From Catenaria anguillulae PL171 (taxonomy: Eukaryota > Blastocladiomycota > Blastocladiomycetes > Blastocladiales > Catenariaceae): a stretch of DNA of 64,000 nt. The DNA lies in NCBI GenBank assembly GCA_002102555.1, contig MCFL01000020.1, positions 248,001 to 312,000 of the forward strand, given 5' to 3'. Shown piece after piece: positions 34,356 to 44,844 of the stretch. Position 1 is the first letter of the stretch. Every line of letters starts with the position of its first letter. The notes under the pieces were generated by a model. The model ran no database searches, was not told where the DNA came from, and saw nothing but the letters and a program-made list of their open reading frames with translations. A program made the translations under genes and the position numbers.

Positions 34356-35668
34356 GATTGGAATCAAATCAAGGGGATAGTGTCCAGTATACTGAGCGGA
34401 GCGGAGCGAAGAAAGAATTGGCGTGGTATGGTTTGGTCAGTAATGGTTCAAGTACTCTTGGTCGAGACTCGAAAGGTGGGTCCACCCGTGAATTTATGGG
34501 TTACATGAATAACTTGCAGGCTCTCCTCCGGCCGGCTGGATGTCCCATGACTTGCACTCGCCTATCGCTGCGCTGGCGGAATGCCCATCGATATCCACTG
34601 ACGTTTTGCGGAGGACCAGTTGGGGGTCCATTCAATTGCAAGCGGGATTCGAAAGTCCTGTATTCGCGTGTGGGAAACGCTTGCTTCAGTTCACCATCCA
34701 GTGATAGTGATGAAAGCGGGCCAATCACCCTTTTTTTTTTCAACACGACTTGCAACGACACTATGCACTTTGAATCGGTGCGTGCGCATGCGCCCTCAAA
34801 CTGCCCGATTGCAGCGCGTCTCATGAGCTTTCGCCACACTGTCTCTGTTAACGTTGCCTAACTTCCCGACATCAAGGGTGCCCACTGCTGGCCATCCGCC
34901 TGTACGTCCCGGGGCCTCACGCGCGATACGGGACTTGCCGTTCGCGTCCGCCGCGTCTGGGTAAATATCGGATGTGATAAGTACATTGACCAGACTGCCA
35001 CATGACCAACCTTCACGCGAGGAGTTACAGTGCGGTAGGAACATCATTTTCAATGGTACCAAGCGACCTTTCAGTTGGCTGGTGTCAGTCCGTTGACGGT
35101 CCATCTGCCATCCAAACTCGAGGTCGCCTGCAGGGAACCAGCCATGTCCGTCTCGTGTCCATTAGCTCCCTCGTCCCTGGGACTCATCCCTTCCCAAATT
35201 CAACTCTCTCAAGTCTCAACTCAGGGGCCGGGTGAAAAGGAGCGACTGACACACGAGTTTTGCCGAGGAACTGACAGGCCACCAGCATGCACAGATGATT
35301 CTGCCATTAGCCATTAGCGGGCTTGATACCGGCACTCAGGCTGGCAGGATCCGATGCCGAGGGTGAGCAGGGATTTCGGGCTCGGCTGGCCAAGGAACTT
35401 GATATCGCCCTCGGCCATGGCAGCCCAGAGTACTATGATACCAGTACCAGAAAGTTGTCGGCTTGCCCACGCCTTCAGTATTCTTTCAGATGAAATCGAA
35501 CCGCGACGTCCCAGACAGAGACAGGAGTGGACTTCTCACCACACCACACGACAGACCAGTCGGCCACGGCACGCCGTCATGCATTCGTGTATTTCCAGTA
35601 AGACATACAGTCACCACCCTCAGCAACTCATTCGCCCACTGACCAGCCATTGATTGACGCATCCAACC
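34356..35668. other. Divergent promoter region of DUR1,2 and NAMPT
   Basis: 1.3 kb with no supported gene. Serves urea amidolyase to the left and NAMPT to the right. One GATAAG is present at 34976-34981. Confidence 0.5.
34976..34981 (+). promoter_or_regulatory. GATAAG, possible nitrogen-regulatory GATA site
   Basis: A single GATAAG about 620 bp upstream of the urea amidolyase start. In ascomycetes DUR1,2 is controlled by GATA factors at such sites. One copy of a 6-mer in 1.3 kb is also expected by chance fairly often, so this is weak. Confidence 0.2.
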
Positions 35669-37294
35669 ATGTCGGCCACCCCGCTGCTCGCGCTGCCGCC
35701 CTTTGTCTTGACCGACTCGTACAAGCTCGCCCACTTTGCCATGTACCCGCCCGAGACGGACGAAATGGTGGCCTATGGCGAGTTCCGCCACGCCTTCAAC
35801 AAGTGCCCCACGGACCATCGCGTCGTCTTCTACGGCATGCGCTACCTCATCGAGACCTACATCAACAAGCAATGGACCGCCGCCGACCTTGCCCTCACCG
35901 AACGCTTCCTCGCCACCCACAACGCCGGCTTCACGCCCTACCCGTTCCCGATCGAGCTGTTCCGCGACATGATTGCACACAACGACGGGTACTTTCCCGT
36001 CACCATCGAGGCCCTGCCCGAAGGGTCCGTTGTGTATCCGCACGTGCCCGTGTACCAGATCACGGCCTCGGGCAAATGGGCGCGCCTCGTCACCTACTTG
36101 GAAACACTGCTCACCATGGTGTGGTACCCGACATCGGTAGCCACCTTGTCACGCCGCTCAAAGCACGCCATTGCTCAGTCGTTTGTTCGCACGGTCGATG
36201 GGTGCGACCCGCACACGGGCGCTCACCCATTGCTCAACTCGCGCTTGCACGATTTCGGGTTCCGCGGATGCACGTCGGTCGAACAAGCCGTGATTGGTGG
36301 GTCGGCGCACTTGCTCAACTTTGAAGGATCCGACACGGTGGCTGCGTGCTACTATGCGCAATTCCACTGCAACCACGGGGCGCCCGTGGCCTCGTCCATT
36401 CCCGCCACCGAACACTCGGTCATGACGTCGTGGCCTTCGGAGCGTGCGGCCTTGGCCAATGCACTCGACAAATTTGGCGCAGGGGTCGTGGCGTGTGTCA
36501 TGGACTCGTACGATTACGTGCTTGCTCTGGAAAAGGTGTTGCCTGCAGTCAAGGCCGTCAAGCTCGCAAAGGGCGGCTTTCTCGTGTTGCGGCCCGACTC
36601 GGGCGATCCGGTCGAGACGGTGGTTCAGGCGTTGCGGGCGGCAGACAAGGTGTTTGGCAGCCAGGTCAATGCAAAGGGGTTCAAGGTGCCCAATGGGTGT
36701 GGCGTGATCCAGGGCGATGGTATCAATGACGAGACGCTGGTGGCGATTTTGAAGGCGGTGGAAAAGGAAGGGTACTCGTCGCAGGCCGTGGCATTTGGCA
36801 TGGGTGGCGGGCTGCTGCAAAAGGTGAATCGCGACACCATGAGTTTTGCCACCAAGTTGAGCTACTTGCGCATGCAGGATGGGGTTGAGCGGGACGTGAT
36901 GAAGGTACCAAAGACGGATTCGGGAAAGACTTCCTTGCCCGGCAAATTGGCCGTGGTGTACGAAAATGAGGTATGTCACGTCTTTTTTCTCTCTCCATTG
37001 CCATCGTCTAATCTTTCCTTTGCCACAAATCATATGTAGCTGCCAATGGTCTACCCGCTCAACCACCCAACCGTCGCTAAACTCGGCGGCTCCAAATTGC
37101 AAGTTGTTTACGATGGCACCAATCCGGCCACGCGCGGCAAGCCCTTCCACTGGGACTCGTTCACCCAAGTCCGTGAGCGTGTTGAGGCCGAGTGGTACAA
37201 GCTGCCCGCCATCCATGACCCAGTCCCGGAACCGCTCAAGGCAAAGCAGAAGGAGATTATTCGCACGTTCCGGGTGCCGAGCGCAGATGAGTAG
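35669..37294 (+). CDS. NAMPT: Nicotinamide phosphoribosyltransferase
   Basis: Converts nicotinamide plus PRPP to NMN, the first step of one-enzyme NAD salvage. Exons are 35669-36970 and 37040-37294 (donor GTATGT, phase 0), 518 residues; animal NAMPT is about 490. Recognisable blocks: VLTDSYKLAHFAMYP at the start, VVFYGMRY, LLNSRLHDFGFRG, the catalytic-His segment SIPATEHSVMTSW (His about 249), VMDSYDY, LRPDSGDPVETVV (about 307), VIQGDGIND, FGMGGGLLQKVNRDTM, and a C-terminal segment with GKPFHWDSF. The ATG at 35669 is the first one consistent with family starts. Most fungi recycle nicotinamide through nicotinamidase (Pnc1) and lack this enzyme, so its presence is notable. Confidence 0.93.
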
Positions 37295-37575
37295 ATGGGG
37301 GACGTGCTTGCTTTGCTGTGTGGACTTGCGAATTATTGCTGCCGCAACTCTTGGATTTTCATTGTTGTCATTGTTTCATTTCCTGATATACACATTTATC
37401 TGTCTACATCTGCACTGTGGCGCCACCATCGCCCTTCCGCAACCCGCCCCGAGAACTGCGGGTTGTGTTCCCGTACTCGCAGGTCGTGGATAATAATAGT
37501 CCTGCGATGCAAAAACAGCACATTCTTGGAAGAAACTATGTAAAAAGGAAGGAGTCGCGAGCAAAACATGAACCC

Positions 37576-37656
37576 GACAGCGACAGGATTCGAACCTGTG
37601 CAGGCAGAGCCTAATTGATTTCGAGTCAATCCCCTTAACCGCTCGGGCACGCTGTC
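37576..37656 (-). tRNA. tS(CGA): tRNA-Ser (anticodon CGA)
   Basis: 81 nt, no intron. The 7-bp acceptor stem GACAGCG/CGCTGTC closes. The anticodon arm ATTGA-CTCGAAA-TCAAT gives CGA, reading UCG. The long variable arm typical of tRNA-Ser follows, and the T arm has GGTTCGAATCC, which also serves as the B box. The D arm contains GAGCGGTTAAGG. A TTTT tract 9-13 nt downstream on the minus strand can terminate Pol III. Confidence 0.95.
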
Positions 37657-37782
37657 ATTTGTTAATTTTCCTCATTTTTGAAGTGTGTTATATAGTACGT
37701 GAATGTGTTGAGCTGTCCATGTCTCAGTTCATAATGGGGTCGAAGATGGCATGGCTTCGCATTATCCTCGCACCGCGCAACC

Positions 37783-39350
37783 ATGATTTTATCGTTGAGT
37801 TTGCCTGGGCAACTGCCCCTCGCCATCGTCAAACTCGTTCTTGCGACCGCGGCAAAGCTCATCGTTGCCTACACATACGGTGACAAACTGGATTCGTTTC
37901 TCACCCACATCCTGCGCGTGCTCCTATACCGACATGTGCCGACCGTCACGGTATTCAAGTCCATCATGCTCGCGATCAATGCCACATTTGACAAAAATTA
38001 CAGCGCCAGCAGCTCGCTCGACGACGATGTGTTGATCACTGTGCTATTCCATCCATCCCGACTCGCCGCTTGCGTGGCACCTGCATAAGTTGACCCCGCT
38101 TGCCATTCTGCGACCGTCCACCTTTGGCTGGAGTGGACCATCTCGTGCCAAGGGCCATGACTTCATCCTCGACTGGATGCTCAGGCAGCCTGCGTCTCGA
38201 GCTCTAGTCTTGGAGCACGTGGGAACCGTGCTTCGTGGGCTGAGTCGCAGCGCGCATGGAAAGGATCGCCCATGCTATACACGGCCAAGATTGCCAACCA
38301 GGCTGGCCGAGGCGGCCACACCAATTTGTTCCATTGGTGGCATGAGACACGCGTTGCTTTGGGCCTGGATGTTGTGGCGCAAGATGCTCGGCCAAGTATC
38401 GACGAGCTATCGCTGGCCAACGCCGCCTGGGCTGGTGCATTTTTTGAGGGACATGTTGCCATGTTGGATTGGATCTTTGATAACTATGAGCGTGTCATGT
38501 TTGACGAGATTCCATGTCTCATGTTTTGATTCCCATGGATGATTGGCTTGAAGCGAGTCGACAAGCCCAAGTGCCCGTGTTGGAGTGGGCAACGTCCAAG
38601 TTTGCGCACCCGGATTGGGACAATGAGATGATTGGAGTGCTGCCCATGGATGTTGCGAGCGAGCTCGGCCATTTTGATGTGCTTGAGTGGTGGGCAAACG
38701 CAATTTCGGATGGGTATCATCCGTCCTCGCATCTGGCGCTGTAAGAGGCAACACTGGCCGGTTGTACTGACGTGCTGGATTGGTGGGACAATTCAGGGCG
38801 CGAGCTTGCAAGCTTTGCATGGCTCGAATGGCTCAACAAGTCCTGCCCGCGTTTATCATGGATCCAGTCCTTTCATGTTCAATCGAGTTTGGGCCCATCC
38901 ACATCCTTGCCGCTCATCTCATTTTCTTTCATACCTTGCAGGAGGAATGCTTGCACAACATGATTGGAAGTATCCAAAGTGATTTCGGCCATCTGGACGT
39001 CATCAAATGATGGGTGCAGCACAACACAAGCCTAGCCGACAACAGCCCGCTCAACATGTCGCCAAATGGAATTGCCAAGTTCTGGGACCGTTGCAAAAAT
39101 GGCGCATTGGCCAAGGACTATGTGCAAATTTATGGAACGGGTTCTAGCAAACTCGATTGCAACACGTACACTCTTCCATCAGTGCAACAGCGTAAGTCAG
39201 TACAAGGGTATGGTCCGAATGGCGTGTGCCAAGGGCAGCGTCAAGTGTTTGCGGTTGCTGCATGCGCTTGGCATGACGATGGCCATGGCCATGACCCGCG
39301 ATTTGGCCAAGCAGTCACACCCAAAAGCAACAGAGTGGTGGAATTGAAGA
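37783..39350 (+). pseudogene. Decayed ankyrin-like WW-rich repeat gene
   Basis: Fragments of a protein like the one at 6779-8629 are spread over all three plus-strand frames. Frame 1 carries the start (37783) and a part around 38272-38529 with HVAMLDWIFDN. Frame 2 carries HDFILDWML (about 38150) and FGHLDVIK then WVQHN (about 38990-39020). Frame 3 carries VPVLEWATSK, HFDVLEWWAN and, after a TAA at 38737-38739, TDVLDWWDN. A TGA at 39008-39010 interrupts what should read VIKWW, consistent with a Trp codon turned stop. At least three frame changes and two in-frame stops are needed, and its intact relative is intronless, so introns are a poor explanation. Confidence 0.75.
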
Positions 39351-40025
39351 GATCTTTTGGAGGTGAAGTGAAGGCAAGCTCCCAGCGTCCGTGTTTGTCC
39401 TCATTACGGTTGGAGACAATCAATGACCGATCGCAGTCAATTTGAATTGTATTGATATGAAAGAGCTCACGCTTTCTTTCCCACACATTGGCTAGGTCGA
39501 TGAGGTTGCTCGTGCCATTTCTGCGCATCGACTCGCGACATCTGCATCATGTTGGCCCTCCTTTCCTCGGTGGAAATCCGACTGTGGGTAATAGATCCCT
39601 GGTCATCAAACCTGATTTCCGGTCAATGAGAAGCGGGGCGAGCGGAAAGGCAAAAGGTAAGGCACGTCTTGCACTGGGCAAGCAAAACGCTGACAAGCAG
39701 CTCACTCACTAGTAGTACCTCTTGTCTCAACGCTGGCACCGACTGCAGAGACACACCGCAAACACAAGTTGGCCAGACGTGCAATGCAGTGGCGCAAGCA
39801 CAGGCAGGTGACCCAATATCGACAAGCGGTCAACAGATTGCCACCAACGGAAACCTAAGCGAAACCCAGCGATCCGTGCCTTGGCTCACCCGTTCATGAT
39901 CGCTGACCCTGGCGCTGACTCTGGGCCGAGCTTCATCCTCGCCATTAGGTATACCTGCCGCACGCTCTCAGCCTCAAACTGTGCTGAAATCCGTCAGACT
40001 TTCTAATATCTGTTTTTCACCAACC
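39351..40025. other. Intergenic, no gene seen
   Basis: 3' side of the pseudogene and promoter of the first tetraspan paralogue. Nothing supported. Confidence 0.5.
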
Positions 40026-40592
40026 ATGCCTGCTGCTGGTCACAAAGCGATTCCTCAACAGGATCCCAAGCACGTCAACGTTGCCGAAACCGCCGACACC
40101 TCGTCCCACAAACCCGCCGTGGACCCGGCCACTTTGTGCTGCGTCACTTTCGACATTCGCGTCGGCACCTTCCTGATCCTCGTCTTCCTGCTGCTCATGT
40201 TTGTCTACAGTCTCTACAACGACATCAGCACCCGCCAGAGCCTCAATGTTCCAACCGACATTCTCATTGGTTACATTTTGTCGGCCATTGCCGCTCTCGA
40301 TTACGTCGTCTTGCTCGTCACGGCCGCCAAGCGCAATCACAAGATCTACCGTCCTGCCGCCAAGTTTGGCGCCGTCGTGTTTGTGGTCGGGATGGTTTCG
40401 ACTGGTGTATCCATGTTGATTGGGTCAAGGCCGGATTTGGCAAATTATGATCCCGGAGTTCTCGTTGTGTCGTTTGCACTGCTGTTTGGGTTGTTTGGGT
40501 ATTGGACGTGGGTCTTGTGCAAGTACGGTGACCTGATGGAGGAAGAGGAACAGAGAATGCTTGGCGTTGAGCTCAGAGCTGTGGTTGTGTAG
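40026..40592 (+). CDS. Small four-helix membrane protein, tetraspan cluster copy 1
   Basis: Single exon, 188 residues. An N-terminal hydrophilic segment of about 40 residues ends in a juxtamembrane Cys pair (LCCVTFDIRVGTF) that could be palmitoylated. Four hydrophobic helices follow at about 42-64, 81-103, 115-136 and 145-170. Loop motifs VYSLYNDIS, KRNHKIYRPAAKFG and the last-helix FGYWTWVLCKY recur in copy 4. The C terminus is short and acidic. The ATG at 40026 is the first in frame. No known family recognised; MARVEL- or tetraspanin-like topology only. Head of a four-gene cluster (two plus, two minus). Confidence 0.82.
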   Translation: MPAAGHKAIPQQDPKHVNVAETADTSSHKPAVDPATLCCVTFDIRVGTFLILVFLLLMFVYSLYNDISTRQSLNVPTDILIGYILSAIAALDYVVLLVTAAKRNHKIYRPAAKFGAVVFVVGMVSTGVSMLIGSRPDLANYDPGVLVVSFALLFGLFGYWTWVLCKYGDLMEEEEQRMLGVELRAVVV

Positions 40593-41684
40593 GAAGCTCA
40601 TAGAATTCTGAACAATGTATCTTCCTTTCGTTCACTTTCCCTACTTGATTGGTCGACTAGAACTGGTATGCAGGGCCAGCCATGGCCCCAATACTGATGC
40701 TTCTTTTGCCTTCACTTGACCAACACCAGGGAAGACCAGGGGATGCGGGCGGGCTATACAAACACTCCACGATCCACGATTAGATGATGAGTTGCGATAA
40801 GCAATGGCGCCATTGTTGCAGTACGATGTTTGGGAGGAACATGGGTGGATCCATTCACACATATTGTTTTGTCACCACATGAGACGCGCTCACCTTACAC
40901 ACTGTCTCACATCTGTTCGTTGTGACTTGGTGGTGATTTGGTGCGACGCCACTGCACCACGATAGGAATCGCTGCCTGCGGCCGGCTTCCAAGGAACGAG
41001 CTTCAAATTGCTGCATCCTCTCAAGCTCGTGCACTTAACTACTCACCTATCGGTGCCGGCAGGGCGCCGCCCATGTGTGAGAAATGGTCGCACCTTGTGC
41101 TGTGCGAATGAATCGCTTGTATGTTTTGCCCCAAATCAGGCCAAAACAATGCGAAACACATTTGAAGGCGATAATCCTTCCTTCATCGTACACGTCCGAG
41201 GCATCAGTGCTTGTGAATTTGCGTCGTTGTTGTCGATTCGGGTTCGAATACCTGGGGACCGCCTGTAGTTGGTTGAGGGGCGAAGCCCGTGAGGCACGCA
41301 GGTTCCCAGTCGTGGTGTGGCAAAAGAACTGATCACGCCAATTGTGCCCATTGTTCTGATGGACCCCAGCTATTCCTTTCACCCTTTCCCATTTCCCAGA
41401 GCCGAGGCAAGCGGAATGGACAGAAAAAAAAAGTGGTAGTGTAAGAAAATGCTGATGGGCTTCGCCACGGCGCTCTGTTATCGCTCAAAAGTCTCCGCAG
41501 GTATATAGCCGTCATGCCCCCTGCCTCTTTCTTCAGATTCGAAAAGCAACCCGTCCCACGATCAGTCTCATCCATCCTTTTGTATGTACACAGACCTGCA
41601 ATTTTGCCCTTTCGTTGATCCGACCATGCCTTACCCTTGGACCTCCACCGTCCAGTTATCCAAGACTCGATCGTCCTCATCATC
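40593..41684. other. Intergenic between tetraspan copies 1 and 2
   Basis: 1.1 kb with no supported gene. The right part contains the TATA element at 41502-41508 for copy 2. A GGTTCGAATACC near 41240 resembles a tRNA B box but has no tRNA around it. Confidence 0.5.
41502..41508 (+). promoter_or_regulatory. TATA box of tetraspan copy 2
   Basis: TATATAG about 180 bp before the ATG at 41685. Confidence 0.45.
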
Positions 41685-42194
41685 ATGACCCGTCCACAAA
41701 CTGCCGAAACCAAGTCGACCCAGTCCAAGATTGATCCCAACTTGGTCGACTGCTGCGGCTGCGTTCCCGTGCGCCTTGGTGTCTTTGCTCTCATCATCTT
41801 CTCGCTCGTCTACACGATCGCCGCCATTGCCATCGACCTCAAGAACGGCCTCAACTTGACCAAGTCGGCCGATGTCCTCATTAGTTTCATCCTCAGCGGT
41901 CTTAACATTTTGGCCCTGCTCGTCCTCCTTGTCACGGCCATTATTCATAACGTCAAGGTTTACGGCATTGCCGCCAAGGCTTACGTGTTTCTGTGGGCCG
42001 TGGGAATGGTTGTGCTTGCCGTGACGCTGGCCACAGGATCTCGCCCAGACTTTATCGGCCTCAATGCAGTGGCCAAGGTTCTGACAGTCGTTGGAGGTTT
42101 CTTGGTCAGCGCATACTGGGCGTGGGAGATCAATCGGTATACCAAGGTGTTGGCGTTTGAAGTGCAGGAGCAGAAGGGTCAGCTTCTCGTGTAA
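41685..42194 (+). CDS. Small four-helix membrane protein, tetraspan cluster copy 2
   Basis: Single exon, 169 residues. Starts MTRPQTAETK, then the family juxtamembrane block DCCGCVPVRLGVF, four hydrophobic helices, and a last helix ending SAYWAWEINRYTKV with a short charged tail. The second-helix/loop region (LLVTAIIHNVKVYGIAAKAY) aligns with LLVTAAKRNHKIYRPAAKFG of copy 1. The start at 41685 is the first ATG in frame. Function unknown. Confidence 0.82.
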   Translation: MTRPQTAETKSTQSKIDPNLVDCCGCVPVRLGVFALIIFSLVYTIAAIAIDLKNGLNLTKSADVLISFILSGLNILALLVLLVTAIIHNVKVYGIAAKAYVFLWAVGMVVLAVTLATGSRPDFIGLNAVAKVLTVVGGFLVSAYWAWEINRYTKVLAFEVQEQKGQLLV

Positions 42195-42531
42195 GTAGGT
42201 TGAGTTTTTGTGTTTTGTTTTTGCCTTTCCTTTTGAACACTTCCTTTCGGTTGCCGAGTTCCTCATCAATACAATCAGAACCCTCGTCTACATACCTACA
42301 TTTGTCTGTTCCCGAAAGCGGGGTGTTGGGAATGTGCGCTCAATGACAGGATGACGGGGGTGCCGTTCACCACTAGCTCACTGTTTCATCGCGCGGGACA
42401 AAACGCATCCAACCTGATTATGGGCCCACTCATGGAGCCCACCCGATGTACTCACATGAGCTGGCAAGACTGAATTTGCAAACAATCTGACAAAAGAACT
42501 TCCAAAAAGGAATTGAGCACAAGGATCCGCT
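42195..42531. other. Intergenic, convergent 3' ends
   Basis: 3' flanks of convergent tetraspan copies 2 and 3; nothing else seen. Confidence 0.5.
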
Positions 42532-43074
42532 TCACATCTTTGGCTTCAACCCCGTTTCCCCGTCCGACTCATCCGCCTCACTGGCAGCACCACTCTCAAC
42601 CCGCACCTGCGCGACACCAAACACTTGCTCCGCATACTTGCCCAGCACCCACTTGCACCCGCGGTACCACACGCAGCTCACCACAAACGTCGCAGCCACG
42701 AGCCCGATCTTTGCCAGGACGCTCCAATGCCACACATGCGCACGTGCAAATCCGCCAACCGACAATGCGTTGCCGACCATAAGCCAGTAAAACGACACAT
42801 CGAACAAGTGGAGGAACTGCCGAAACTTTTCGGCATTGTGAGCCACGACGGCGACGAGATGGAGCACCAGCACGACAAACATGCCCATGGAGGTATAGTC
42901 CAAGTAAACGTCGAGGAGGAAGAGACCAGCGAGGTGCAGGATCAGGCCCACACTCATCAAGATGCGGAGGACGAGTGAGGAGACGCAGGTGTCTGCGCGC
43001 CGAGCGGATGCGGCCGAGCAGGTGTCAGTGTCAGCCGGGTCGGTCGTGGGGATTGAGACGTAGGCGTGGGTCAT
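42532..43074 (-). CDS. Small four-helix membrane protein, tetraspan cluster copy 3
   Basis: Single exon, 180 residues from the ATG at 43074 (MTHAYVSIPTTD). An in-frame ATG at 43176 would add 34 residues, but a TATA-like TATTTAT overlaps it (43175-43181), so transcription probably starts downstream of it. A Cys in DTCVSSLVLRI replaces the CC.C block of the others. Four hydrophobic helices follow, with HNAEKFRQFLHLFD in the middle loop and a C-terminal KWVLGKYAEQVF like the KY.E end of copies 1 and 4. The most divergent member. Confidence 0.75.
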   Translation of the reverse strand: MTHAYVSIPTTDPADTDTCSAASARRADTCVSSLVLRILMSVGLILHLAGLFLLDVYLDYTSMGMFVVLVLHLVAVVAHNAEKFRQFLHLFDVSFYWLMVGNALSVGGFARAHVWHWSVLAKIGLVAATFVVSCVWYRGCKWVLGKYAEQVFGVAQVRVESGAASEADESDGETGLKPKM

Positions 43075-43609
43075 GGCGAGGAGGCTGTTTCCCTTCCGGC
43101 GGTGTGATTCCTGGGTAGACTGGGCTGGTTGGGTTGCAGAGAGTCCTTGAGGTGTGTGACGATATGGCGTGCACATAAATACCTATGTAAATGTGCATGC
43201 GGATTCATGGGCGTGGCGATAACGAGCTTTTACACGGTAAGCTAGACAGCATGATGGGATCGGTTGGTTCCAAGGTTGGCACCCACTTCCACAACGTTGT
43301 TCGTCTTGATCTTTGCGTTAACAGGCAGGTCGTTTCCGCATTTTGTTGGCTGGGCAGGTGCAGGTTGACGGCCGGTGCTCGCCTCAGGCTGGCGTGCGAA
43401 AATGAAGATGCATTGACAGCTTGAATGGCCTGACACCACAGCCACTACTACATACGACATACAGCTGTTCCTCGTCCTATGTACCTGGCGGGTTCATTTC
43501 TCGTCAAGTTCTCGCTTGTCTCACGCCAACTTCGAGTCTGATCACGGTCAGCCCATTTCGATCGGAACTGGAACAGAATACATAATCAACACATGGCCAT
43601 CACACGTAC
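43075..43609. other. Intergenic between tetraspan copies 3 and 4
   Basis: Promoter of copy 3 and 3' flank of copy 4. No other gene. Confidence 0.5.
43175..43181 (-). promoter_or_regulatory. TATA-like element of tetraspan copy 3
   Basis: TATTTAT about 100 bp before the chosen ATG at 43074. Decides between two possible starts. Confidence 0.4.
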
Positions 43610-44182
43610 TTACACCATAACCTGGCTCTTATTCTTTGCCTGCACCTCTGCCTCCATCACCTCTGCGTACTTGTACACGACCCACGTCCAGTACCCGAAC
43701 CAAACCGTCACAATCGCCATCGACATCCACGCAACTCCTGGCTCAAACTGGTTCATCGCTGGGCTGGCGCCCATGCCCACCAGTGCCAGCGACAAGACCA
43801 AGCTAACGACAACGACAGCCACATTCACCTTGGCTGCCGGGCGGTACACGGCGACGATACGCTTGGCCGCCGCATAGAAGAGCACGAGGTACACAATGGT
43901 GGAAATGGCAAATAGGACATAGGAAACAATGGTTTCCCAGGGGCGCATGTACACGGTTGGCGTGTTGGCGGTCAGGTCGTGGATGACGCTGTAGATGCCG
44001 AGGATCAGGTGGATCGCCAGGATGAGAAAGATGCCGATGCGCATGTCAAAGCATCCGCAGCATGTCGCAGACTCGACTTTGCCGCTGGGCCGCTGGCGAT
44101 GGTCGGCGGCCGTGGAGGAGGAGACTTGGTGGGCTGGTTTCGCCGATGTAGAGGGAGCATTCTTGGTCGCTGAGGTAGTCAT
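43610..44182 (-). CDS. Small four-helix membrane protein, tetraspan cluster copy 4
   Basis: Single exon, 190 residues from the ATG at 44182 (MTTSATKNAPS). About 45 hydrophilic residues lead into ATCCGCFDMRIGIF, the family juxtamembrane Cys block. Four helices follow; the loop KRIVAVYRPAAKVN and last helix FGYWTWVVYKYAEVMEAEV are very close to copy 1. An upstream in-frame extension exists but lies across the TATA box region, so it is not used. Function unknown. Confidence 0.82.
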   Translation of the reverse strand: MTTSATKNAPSTSAKPAHQVSSSTAADHRQRPSGKVESATCCGCFDMRIGIFLILAIHLILGIYSVIHDLTANTPTVYMRPWETIVSYVLFAISTIVYLVLFYAAAKRIVAVYRPAAKVNVAVVVVSLVLSLALVGMGASPAMNQFEPGVAWMSMAIVTVWFGYWTWVVYKYAEVMEAEVQAKNKSQVMV

Positions 44183-44844
44183 GATTGTTGGCAAGGAATG
44201 AAGGTGCAAAAGTGTGTTGTTGATGATGAGGGATTGGTCGTGACTTACTGAATGAGTGGGCCAGTGCAGTCTGCAAGAAGGCGCGTGGGTCGACTTTATA
44301 TTTAATCGTCGCCTTCTTTGAATACGAGCCGGCGTGCATGAGTATTCCAGTTGTTTGTCAGTTTCGAAAGAAAAGTCACAGAGTTGGAGCACCAATACCT
44401 GGCGATTCATGCTTCTGTAAGATCAAGTCGAAACGGCGGAACCAAGCAAGTGGGCACAAGAACCTGCGGCGAAGGCGATGGCAGCCTGTCGACGTGAGTG
44501 GCTGTGGACACTATCATATGACAACCATCCATGCAATAAAGCTTGCCTGTTGTACCAATGGAATCATAGCTGCTCAATCTGCAGAGTGGAACTTGTTCGC
44601 TCCGCTGCGCTTGCAAGCAGTTGTCTCCACCCAGTTTGTTATAGAGACCTTGTTTTCAAAGTAAGCAATCGGCACCTCTTTGTGGCAAAATGCTTGTACG
44701 CAGTTCAGTGAATAGGCAAGTAGTATTGGTGAGCTTGAGCACGTAGGCCTGCGGATCAACAGTAACAGATACAATACATACAGATGACCCGAAACACCGA
44801 GAATAAATAGAAAAAGACTTACTTCCGTGGACATCCTCATGCGC
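44183..44844. other. Intergenic, no gene seen
   Basis: Promoter of tetraspan copy 4 and 3' flank of the zinc-finger gene. Confidence 0.5.
44294..44300 (-). promoter_or_regulatory. TATA box of tetraspan copy 4
   Basis: TATAAAG on the minus strand about 112 bp before the ATG at 44182, in an AT-rich pocket. Confidence 0.55.

Noticed and set aside
36158-37216. 352-codon minus-strand open frame
   Set aside because: Opposite NAMPT exon 1 and crosses its intron; no independent features.
38090-39445. Reading the 37.8-39.35 kb fragments as an intron-rich functional gene
   Set aside because: Frame changes do not coincide with good donor/acceptor pairs, in-frame stops occur inside repeat cores, and the intact relative has no introns.
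41228-41300. Possible tRNA (GGTTCGAATACC like a B box)
   Set aside because: The T stem does not pair and no acceptor or anticodon arm can be built on either side.
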